Origin: Symbiodinium kawagutii
Taxonomy: Eukaryota > Sar > Dinophyceae > Suessiales > Symbiodiniaceae
NCBI GenBank assembly: GCA_009767595.1
Contig: VSDK01022210.1
Span: 151,805 to 215,804 of the forward strand
Length of the DNA: 64,000 bases
Direction: 5' to 3'
Shown: piece by piece, positions 11,847 to 22,100 of the stretch
How the letters are laid out: the number at the start of each line of letters is the position of its first letter
Position numbering within the stretch: the first letter of the stretch is position 1
Notes under the pieces: generated by a model
What the model was told of the DNA's origin: nothing
What the model saw: the letters and a program-made list of their open reading frames with translations, nothing else
Database searches by the model: none
Translations under genes and position numbers: made by a program

Positions 11847-12156
11847 AAACGGCACCAAAACCGCAACAGGGAACACCGATGTCTGGGTGGAACTAGCGGG
11901 CGTCATTTTATTCATTACGGTTGAACATGATACACACTAACTACCAATATAGACAACACTCTTCTTTAGTCAACGTATACACTATTGTTCTTGCACTGGT
12001 TATTCCAACCATGGTGAAAAAAGTGATGAATGGTGGTTGCCATATGCTGCGACGATTGGCAATGGTTGGCATGGTTGGTAATGGATCCCTATGCTTTCAG
12101 TTAACATTGTAGTAGGAAACCAGCTGGTTTGTACCATGGCTATTTTTGGTTACCTA

Positions 12157-12256
12157 CTTGGTTGGCGTTTTCGGCCCCTATGAGAAATATGAGTCTACCA
12201 ACCATTTGTTAATGATTCCTAGGGAAAGCAAAAATGTCTAAAACCACCAGCCAGTT
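12157..12256. mobile_element. Family B element
   Basis: Reads TTGGTTGGCGTTTTCGGCCCC, then TATGAGAAATATGAGTC, and ends AAAACCACCAGCCAG. The ends are approximate inverted repeats of CTGGTTGGTGGTTT. Other copies lie at about 491-580, 1979-2046, 40015-40115, 56238-56330, 57667-57775 and 60055-60158. Confidence 0.55.
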
Positions 12257-12399
12257 GCTGTTCCACCATCACTATTGATTATCATCTCCTATTATTGACC
12301 ACTATTAACCATTATTGACCATTGCTAACCACTATTTTTGGTTGCCTACCATGCTGCCAACTGGAAACAAAGGGGATAGTTACCTAATGGTGGTTTCTT

Positions 12400-12453
12400 C
12401 TGTCCGACTCCCTGCGCCATGCTTCTCCCAGGCGGCGCAGCTCCCAGTCAGAT
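12400..12453 (-). CDS. Possible exon of an unidentified gene
   Basis: After a GAG acceptor the minus strand reads SDWELRRLGEAWRRESDR, strongly coding-like in one frame. The lower boundary is approximate. It lies downstream of the hydroxyisourate hydrolase stop and may belong with the 12.7-12.8 kb candidate in the next gene of the same-strand cluster. Confidence 0.3.
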
Positions 12454-12711
12454 CTCCAAGTCACTGTGGGCACTCCCAGGCCAGCGGGAGTCTATAGCGT
12501 ATTCGGAGGGTCTAAAAAATATATGTTTGGAGTCACTACAAGTCGTCACTGTCAAGGAGAAACCTTCCGAATCTTTGGAGGGTCTAAGATAGTTGGGCGA
12601 ACAAAAACATTTGGAAGGTGCTTATGGTTAAGGATTAATGGTTATGTTAATGGTTAATGGTTAATGGATGCTAAATGATTATGGTGATGGTTCATGCTTG
12701 TGCTTCAATGG

Positions 12712-12825
12712 AACCCAAACACAACTCGTGTTTCGGCTCTTTTTTCTCGAAGCCCGCGGCCTCACAGTGGCAAATCTCATCATCCAGCACGGTGTGCTGC
12801 AACGTCTGCTCCGATGAAACATGAT
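12712..12825 (-). CDS. Possible exon of an unidentified gene
   Basis: After a CAG acceptor (exon starts at 12825) one minus-strand frame reads SSEQTLQHTVLDDEICHCEA, then AGFEKKEPKHELCLGS. It has good coding character and two adjacent cysteines. The downstream edge is uncertain. Another minus-strand frame (12679-12897) is also open but less protein-like. No family recognised. It lies only about 300 bp beyond the hydrolase stop, so it could instead be 3'-UTR of that transcript. Confidence 0.3.
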
Positions 12826-13117
12826 CTGCCGGAAACTAAGCAACGACCCATCTGAATCTGAAGTTATTTCCTTCGATTCAGTGGTGTATGTTTCCACTCA
12901 GCAGCGAGGTCGCACAGGAATCCCATGGAAACCCTGGACTGAGATGGCTTGTGCAAAACATTGGTCAAAGCCCGTTGAATTTGTCATAGTATCAAATCCT
13001 GTCAAATCAATAAACCATCTCAGGGCTTCTCAGGGTCTCCGTTTCTTCATCGTTGGGAGCCGCTTGGGACACAACCGCAATCAAGCGCGGACCAGTATGG
13101 TCACAGCGTGGACGCTC

Positions 13118-13181
13118 CTAGGATCCGCGGTATGTGGAATATCCGAAGGGCGATATGAGAAGCGGCACGTGATGGTGCAGC
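13118..13181 (-). CDS. URAH: Hydroxyisourate hydrolase exon 6 (C-terminus with YRGS)
   Basis: Acceptor CTCTAAG, then one base plus 20 codons and TAG at 13120-13118. Encodes HHHVPLLISPFGYSTYRGS, the family signature containing the second catalytic His and the terminal tetrapeptide. Its phase matches the GA left by exon 5, giving DPE-LHHH. Confidence 0.88.
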
Positions 13182-16100
13182 CTTAGAGGCGGCTGGTCAC
13201 CGCTGGGCTGGTGAAAACCACCCATTGCAGTGGATTCATGGTTAATTTGATGTTTGACTGATGGTTGATGGTTGGTTGATGGTTGAATGATGATTGGTTG
13301 GTGGTTTTGTTAATGACGATTAGGGATTAAATGGATGCTTGACTGATGGTCTCACTGATGGTTGGTGAGTAATGATTAGCTAGTAAAGTCATCAGCCACT
13401 AGACTGATGGATAATTGATGTCAACGCTTCAGTATCATGATCACTTGCAACTATCAATTGGTTGAAAAGGGCTTGCGATAGCAGAGTTAGCTGAGAATGG
13501 TTGGCCACAGGGTTGCCGCCACTGAGGCTGTTGCTTAGAAGTACTTGTGCGGGATGTCATTTGCAACAATGATGTCATTCATTGTTAATTAGCACCGGTG
13601 CATAATAGCACATGACAGATTATTTTTCAATTAAGATACTGTGTATATAAATAAATATATATATATATAAATATAATATGTGAATTCCCACAGATGTATC
13701 CTCCTTGCTGTGAAGCCAGGTCAGTGTCATTTCCACGATCGTTGGCTGGCTCAAGCCGCGAGGTGGGTGGGCGTGGATCTCGCTGTTGGACAGCGCATTG
13801 CGGCAGGTGAAAAGTCCAGCAGCTGTGTGCTGGCGCGTGTGGTGTGAGTCACAGGGCTGACTTCTCTTTGGGGATTTCCTCATTTGATCTTGAGCTTGGG
13901 AAGCTCTTCATCTTGGTTTGGGCCCGCTGCCAGCTGTGTCAATCACACTGGTAGCGGAGCCAGGGTGCTCCGGCGTAGGACGCTGCAAGAGTGGGATCCA
14001 GGGCTTCACTTCATCCTTCGAGTGATCTTCATCGGTTCTCTTCGATTGGGCCCCGGAAATGCCTGCTCCCGGAACTCAGGGTGGTTCCACCAGCTCTGAG
14101 GCGGATGCTCAGAGCACTATGTCATCAGTGCCATTGCCTTGGAGTCAAATCCCGAAGTTTGTGCCTGGAGTGACCAATGTCCAGGAGTATACCCAGAAGT
14201 TGAAGTTCCTGGCGTCGTTATTGCCTGTTGATTTCCTTGATCAGCTGGCTCCCAGAGCTGAGGATCGCTCCAGAGAAACTTCGTGTGAAGAGTGTGGACG
14301 GAGTTGCTGCACTCATCACCGCCATTGGCGGATCCTGGGGAAGCACTGAGCTGGAGGAGCGCTATGAATACTTTGAGAAGGCGCTCTACCAGACCGTCCA
14401 ACGGTCGGACGAAAGCCACGACAGTTTTCTGTCGCGAATGGACGCCAACTTTGAAGAGCTCCTTGCAAGAGGGACTACATTGGAAGAAGTACGTGCATAC
14501 GTACTGCTGAAGCAATCAACTCTCCCCGCCGAGGACAAGAAGCGGATCTTGCTTGAGCATGAAGGGAAGCTTTCCTATGCACCGGTGGTGAAATCCTATC
14601 GTCTTCTAGGAAGCCGATTCTTCAGTGAAGTTCAAGCCGGAAGAGCTTCAACCAAGAACAAGGTCTATGACACACTCACGGTAGACCACCAGCCAGATGA
14701 GATGACAGGTGATGGTGCCCCAGACCGGGCCTTCTATGCAGGCTTCGAAGAGCCTGATGGTGTGGAAGCGGACCAGGACTACATCGAGGCCATGGCGGCT
14801 CAAGAAGACAGTGATGCAGTCGCTGTATGCAATTTTGAGAATGAACTCGAGGAATTTCTGCAGGAGGTGCCAGATATGCAAGAGGCGATGACCTCTTACA
14901 TCGAGGCGAGAACCCGCCTCTTGGAGAAGCGTCGCAACCGTGGATTCTGGCCCACCAAGGGTCGTGGGGGCAAAGGCTTTGGCGGCAAGGGAAAATCCAA
15001 GTCCAAGGGCTACTCCAAGGGCCGTGAACAGCTCTTGGCCCGTATCGCCAAGAGTCGATGCCGAAAGTGCGGTGTCCTCGGACACTGGAAAGCTGAGTGT
15101 CCCCAGAATCAAGCAGAAAACTCTTCCATGAACTCATCGGCTGCCACAGCCAACGTAGTGTTCACCCAGCCATTCATGAGCTTTGATGCAGCCACCGCTT
15201 TGGATGAGTCCATCTCCGAAGTGGAATCCGAACCTGAAGCATCCGAATCATGTCCGCAGTTTTCATGTTCCCATGCAGCATGTTTTGTCAGTTGGCATAC
15301 ATCCAAGGTAGAGGCTCAACATAATCTTCATCATCGCATGTCACGTTTCCTTAAGCAGACAGGTAAGCCAGTTCGCCACGGACAATTCATCAAGTCCGCA
15401 GCCCCATCGCTGAGGAGACCTGGACCTTTGCTGACCGATGAGCCTTCGTCCATGATCATGCTCTCACAAGCTGAGAGTGCCACCCGGGCCATTTTGGACA
15501 CCGGAGCTAGCAGATCCATCATAGGTGACAAAACATTGAAGCGCTTGCAGGAACAGCTGCCGACACATGTTCAGGAAGCCATCACCACCAGATCCAGTCA
15601 GGTGAAATTTCGTTTTGGCAACAATCAGTCTTTGACTAGCATGTATCAGGTAAGACTTCCTCTCAAATGCACCGGCAATCGGAAGCTGTGGTTGTCAGTG
15701 GAAGTAGTGACTGGGAACACCCCTTTTCTATTTTCCAAGAGGGCTTTCAAATCACTGCAGGGCACTTTGGATACTCAGACTGATAGCTGCTGCCTCCCTC
15801 GTGTTAGCTCAGAGCCAATCAAGTTGTCACTCAGTCCTACCGGTTTGTATCTACTGGACAGGTTGGATCTTTGTGAACCACCTGACCATCGCAATCTCAC
15901 CAATGATTTTGTGGGTAATGTCAATGAAGATAGTAAGCCGCCAATTTCACAAGTGCGGGATAGTGATATTGATGGGGATAAATCAATGTCATTGGGATCA
16001 CTTGTGCCAACCAGCAAGTTTTCATTCGCCAAGCACTCATCACACAAGAGCATGTTTCAGAAGGATGTCCGTCGGAAGCCGTGCTCCAGCAGACCTCCAG

Positions 16101-19100
16101 TGGTATCGCCGGATTGTGACTTCCCCGATCGAGCCACCCAACATGCCGAGCATGGTGTCAGCCCTCAAGACCGTGGCCGAGTCCGTCATCGGGCTGCTGA
16201 CGCTCCTACTGCAAGCCTTCGTGCAGCAGTTGGAGCAACAGGATGTCCTGATCGAAGAGAACAGTCAAGACCTCGAAGGTGCAGCGGGTCAACATCTGAC
16301 AAGCATGATGCTCGAGCTCCAGAATCAACGTCAACTGCTCGAGTCCCTGATGAATCAACAGCAAGTGCCTCAGAATGGTCGTCGCACTCAAGCTCCTCCA
16401 GAAGCCAACTCCCAGAGAACTCCTCCTCTTCCTGTTCGAGGAGCATCATCGAGCTCAACGCCTTTGGCCACTCCACAGAGCAGACCGGCGTCCACGCCGG
16501 CCCCCAAGGCCATTGCGGGAATCCCTCTCAGGACTCCTCCATCGACTGCAGCGAGTCATGCTTGGACCGAAGTGTTCGAGGAAGAGGAGTTCGTGGTGGA
16601 GACGATGGTGACTCCAGCAACGGGGTCCAACAACGCAGTGCCAGCGTTGGCCCTTCCTCTGCCTGGCAACCTGACCTTGGAAGAGTGGGGCAACTTCGTA
16701 GTGAGCTGGGGCAGGAAACATCGCGGTCACACGTTCGAATTCGTGCTTCGGACCGATCCGGGATATGTCCAATGGAGCATCTCTCGTTATCAGCATCTGT
16801 CGGACGAACAGAAGGATTTTGTCCGATACTGTCGCACAGTTCGTCCAAACTTGGAGGCATGAGTCAGGATGAGACCGCATGGATAAGCCAAAGTCAGTTG
16901 CATCAGGATGTGAAATCCATGAAGCAATTCCTAGTGAATGAATCTCCTTGGAAGAAGTATCACAGCTCAGGAGTTCAGGATAGAATCAATCATGTTTGTC
17001 AATCGGTAGAGAACTCTCTCATCCAGGACTTGAACGATCGAGTGAGCTCCAAGACCAATCGATCCGTGTTTCTGCTCGAGATCTATGCAAATGATCACAG
17101 CCCCCTGACTGAGGCCGTTCGAAGGTTGGGTTTGACATGTTATAGATTCACTAAGAGGGACGGGGATCTGGCTACATTCGCAGGTAGATACAAGCTATGG
17201 CAGTTGATCGAACGGCTCCAACCGGAGCATGTGTGGTTGGCCCCCGAATGCGGCCCATGGTCGGGGTGGACACACCTTAACAAATGGAAGAGCCTTCGAC
17301 TCTATGATCAAATAACTGCCAAGCAAGAGGCTCAACAAGTTCATGTTCGGTTATGTGCTCAACTTTGCTTGTATCAGGTAAAGAAAGGAAAACACTTCCA
17401 TGTTGAACAGCCTCTAGGTTCCCATCTTCTCAAGCAGAAACCCATGCAGAGAGTGTTTCCACATGCGGTATCAGCTCAGTTTGACATGTGTCGTTTTGGA
17501 CTCCATGTGCCCAAAACTCGGTTTTTCATTCGGAAAAGCAGTGTTGTTGTGACATCATCAAAACAGTTGTTTCATTTTCTTCATGACCGCAAGTGTCTTT
17601 CCAATCATGATCACCAACGGATCGAAGGAAATGCCAGCATAGCCGGCAAGTCCCAGAGACTGAGCCAATTCTGTGCCACATATTGCACTGGCTTCGCGAG
17701 TCAGATTGCCAAGCATTTGAGCATGACACACCATGACCATGTGGGTTTAGATGAACAAGCTTACATGCAGGATGAACCACCTCAGAAGAAACTGCGATTT
17801 TCTTTTCCTGCTGCCTCTGGACATGCTCCCATTGATCTAGATGTATCCATGCCAAGTGTGAGCAATCCGGCTAGCTTAGTTCCTGAAGCCAGCAATTCCG
17901 AGAGCCTTCCTTCAAGACCTTCCATCCCAGAACAGTGGAAGTTGATTTTGGAAGCTCTGCAATCTCAGGCACCGCGAGTGGGTAACCACCGATGTTCCGT
18001 GGATTCAGATTTGCAACATCGCATATCTCAATTGATACCCGACATGATTCCTGAGAGTCACTTCATTTGTCGAGGCACAGAAAGGTATCAGGTACCTTTG
18101 CAGGCACCAGCATCCCGAGACTATCCGTTGAGAGTAACAGTAAGTAAACATCGTGAATCAGGAGAAATCATTGTAGGACAAGTAGAAGATTGGCACAATG
18201 CAACCAGGCAATTTCGCATTCGCAAACATGTGCCCAGCAGTTTAACTCTTACCATTTTTGGTCGACGTTCCATTTCTGAATCCCAGCCAGCTGCATCTCC
18301 TGAAGTTGCCGGTGATGATCCACCGAATCCGGCCGCTCCTGATCCTGTCGTCGTCAGGCCCCAGGTCACTGAGCGAACCTCCAATGAAGCTTGCGAGGGA
18401 TGGGCACCACCTCCAATACCCCTACATGGTCCCAAGTTCAGAAATTTGAGTTCTCAGGAAAAGAGTGACTTAATAATCAAATTGCACAAGCAACTGGGAC
18501 ATCCTGATCCTCAGGTCCTCGCAAGTCATTTGCAGGTTCAAGGTGCTGCTGACGCAATAGTTCAAGCAGCCCGTGAATATGTTTGTGATGCATGTGTCGA
18601 GTCGACCTCTATCCGGCACCAACGACCATCCAGACTTCATGAACCCAAGGAATTCAATGATGTGATAGGCATGGATGGATTTTTCTGGCGTGGTCGTGCA
18701 GGATTTCAAGTGTTAGTATTGCACTGCATTGATGAATCCTCACTTTTCCATTTGGGTAAGCGTCTTGAGAACCGCCATTGTGAGCACGTCATTGATGCTT
18801 TCGGTAACATGTGGTCATCATGGGCTGGTAACCCGAACGTAGTGTACTCTGATCCTGCCGGAGAATTTCGATCAGATCAGTGGTTTGACTTCCTTCAACA
18901 GAATGGCAGTATCATCCAACTGACCACGGAAGCATGGCAGAAGGGTAGAATTGAACGTCATGGAGCGGTGCTCAAGAACATGCTTGACCGTTTTGATGGA
19001 GAGAAGACCATCGCTGATGTGACGGAGTTCGACATGATTCTCCGTGCTTGTTTCCAGGCCAAGAATGCTCTCACTCGTCACCAGGGCTATTCACCTGAAC

Positions 19101-22100
19101 AGATCGTGCTAGGAAAATCATCCAGAATCCCAGCATCACTGACTTCAGATGAGAATGCCATGTCCCATAGTCTAGCTATCGGTGAGGACTTGGAAGGTGA
19201 GAGATTTCGGCGTAACCTGGAAATTCGTTCAGCTGCCCGGAAGCAATTTCTCCTTGCTGACAACGACGCATCAATTCGCCGTGCCCTACTCCGGAGATCA
19301 TGTCCCATGAGAGGTCCATTTGTTCCAGGACAGTATGTAATGTATTGGCACAAAAGGATGAAAGCCAATCGTAGGGAGACTGGCCGTTGGTGTGGTCCAG
19401 CTAAGGTGTTGTGCACTGATGGTTCATCGATTGTATGGATATCCCATGGAGATCGTATGCTTCGGAGCTCGCCTGAGAGTCTTCGCCCAGCCTCCATCAG
19501 AGAATGGAATTCCCTGATCGGAGCTCCTAATGTTGATGAACCCCGGGAGCCACATGAAGGTCCAGATCCTTCCGGTGTTGAACTGCTAGAGAGTGAGTAT
19601 AGTCCTAGTGTAGCTGTTCCGTCTCCGAACATCGAGATCGATCCTCCTCTGAGTCAACAGTTTAGCGACCAACCTGAAAGTGAAAGAACATCGGAGAGCC
19701 TTGTAGAATCTGGTCCTCCTGAATCTCCCGTTGGATCCATTGCAGACCCTGGAAGTGCCGTAGAGGAAGAACCCACGGAGGCCGAGGGTGACAGTCACTT
19801 TGCAGAGATCTTGAACTGCTCTGAAGTGCTGAACACTCATCCATCACAGGACGTCATTTGTAACTGGACAGAGTTTCAAGGTGGTCATTGCAATGATGTA
19901 TGTTTAGCAGAAGATGACTTGCCGTTTTTGGAAGAACCACTCACACGTAGTTCAGAACAATGTTTTGTGTTGGAAGTGCCTCTTACTCAGAAAGACATTC
20001 TGAGCTGGGCTCAATCTTCGAAGCCGGAAGAATTGGCACAGGTAGCGTCTGCGAGCAAGCGAGCTCGAGCTGAGGTGAATGTGAAGCATCTCTCCGTAGA
20101 AGATCAGAAGTTATTCAATGCTGCTAAGGATGCTGAGTTGAATTGTTGGATCCAAACAAGTGCCTTGAAACCAATCCTTCGAAAACACCTCAATCCTAAT
20201 CAGATCCTCCAGTCAAGATGGGTGCTGACGTGGAAGGACACGTCAGAAGATGGTTCCAATTCATCTCGCAAAGCGAAGGCCAGATTGGTTGTTTTAGGAT
20301 ATCAAGATCCGCAACTGACAGAGGTAAGTAGAGATGCGCCTACTCTCACCAGAGAGGGGCGACATACTATTTTGCAGATCATTTCATCACAACGTTGGGT
20401 CTTGACCTCCTTCGACATTAAAACGGCTTTCCTCCGTGGTAAAGCAGATGAACGAAACCCTTTGGCGATGGAACCACCACGGGAACTTCGAGATAAACTT
20501 CAGTTGCCATCAGATCAGGTATGTGCACTGGTAGGCAACGCCTACGGGCGAGTGGACGCACCGCTGTTATTTTACAAGGAATTATCTGGTCAGTTACAGA
20601 AACTGGGTTTCAAAGTTCACCCGCTGGAACCATGCATTCATTACCTGGAGACCGTCAAGAATGGTGTTCGTACCCTCCACGGGGTTCTGGGGACTCACGT
20701 GGACGACGGAGTTTGCGGAGGTGATGAATGGTTTCCTTCTCGTGTAGAGATGTTGCGTAAGGTCTTGCCATTCGGGGCGTATAAGCAACGCAAGTTTGTA
20801 TTCACTGGAATACTTCTGGAACAGAACCCCGATTTCAGCATCAAAGCATCACAGAAAGAGTATGTTCAAAGCATTTCGTCGATTGACATTGGTAAGAAGC
20901 GTAGAGAACAATCTGAAGATCTTGCCACGGAGAGTGAATTGTCACGACTTAGAGCTTTGATCGGTAGTCTTCAGTATGCCACCACACACACCCGACCAGA
21001 CATGGCCTCGAAACTGGGAGAAGTTCAAGTACAGTTGTCACGACCCACGGTTCAAACTCTCATGTTAGCCAACAAAGTTCTTCGTGAAGCTCAACTGACA
21101 TCGGATGTTTGTATTTATTTCAGACCAATCTCGCCTCAGGATTTGACTCATGTTGTTTTTGGAGATGCCTCTTTTGCAAGTCCCAAACAGTTGTCGTCAT
21201 TTCAAGGAACCTTGGTTTGTGCAACCACTCCTCAGTTAGATGCCAACCAGAAGGCTCCTCTGAGTCCTCTCACCTGGTCATCCAAGAAGATTGCCCGTGT
21301 GGTGCGATCCAGGTTATCAGCTGAAGCATTTTCGATGTCTCGTAGCGTTGATAAGATGGGATGGTGTCGACTTCTCTGGGGAACACTCATGGTAGATCAA
21401 TTTGATTGGAGAAACCCTGCTTTTTCCTTTTCTCGTATGCGTCATGCCGTAGTTGTCACAGATTGTAAATCTTTGTTTGATCTTGTAAGTCGTCGAGCGA
21501 TGCCCACATGTGAAGAATACCGCACAACTCTGGAAGTGCTTCTGATAAAGGAACGTTGCCAAGAGCACTGCAAATTCCGTTGGATACCCACGTCACTGCA
21601 GTTGGCAGATCCTTTAACAAAACCCATGGATGCCTCCTTGCTCCGAATTGTTTTGGAACAAGGAGCCTTCCAGCTCTTTGATGAAGACTCCAGTTTACAA
21701 ACGAATGCTCATCGGAAATTGGCTCAGAACTGGCTCTCTGAACGAGTTTCACAGCAAAAGAAAGTTTCGGGAGTGTGAATTCCCACAGATGTATCCTCCT
21801 TGCTGTGAAGCCAGGTCAGTGTCATTTCCACGATCGTCGGCTGGCTCAAGCCGCGAGGTGGGTGGGCGTGGATCTCGCTGTTGGACAGCGCATTGCGGCA
21901 GGTGAAAAGTCCAGCAGCTGTGTGCTGGCGCGTGTGGTGTGAGTCACAGGGCTGACTTCTCTTTGGGGATTTCCTCATTTGATCTTGAGCTTGGGAAGCT
22001 CTTCATCTTGGTTTGGGCCCGCTGCCAGCTGTGTCAATCACATAATACATACATAGATATATATATATATATGTTTGGATGCCACCAACCATCAGGCCTC

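Larger units (their letters stand above)
13674..22047 (+). mobile_element. Full-length Ty1/copia LTR retrotransposon
   Basis: An 8364-bp element (13679-22042) with 269-bp LTRs, TG...CA ends and a perfect 5-bp target duplication TAATA. Domain order gag, zinc knuckle, aspartic protease, extra domains, integrase, reverse transcriptase, RNase H is the copia order (integrase before RT). The LTRs differ at one position (13743 T versus 21838 C), so insertion is recent. It lies antisense in an intron of the hydroxyisourate hydrolase gene. The coding part shows at least three frame discontinuities, near 14.27, 16.1 and 16.86 kb, that must be explained before calling it active. Confidence 0.97.

Noticed and set aside
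13745..13762. GGCTGGCTCAAG in the LTR, resembling the 3' end of the spliced leader
   Set aside because: Only nine contiguous leader bases match and the upstream leader half is absent; treated as chance.
15801..16142. Upstream part of the frame-3 ORF in the copia element (start at 15801)
   Set aside because: Here frame 2 carries the protease-downstream sequence and frame 3 looks random; the protein-like part of frame 3 begins at about the ATG 16143.
14648..16880. Several minus-strand ORFs of 90-155 codons inside the retrotransposon
   Set aside because: They are shadows of the plus-strand polyprotein frame with no domain or start context.
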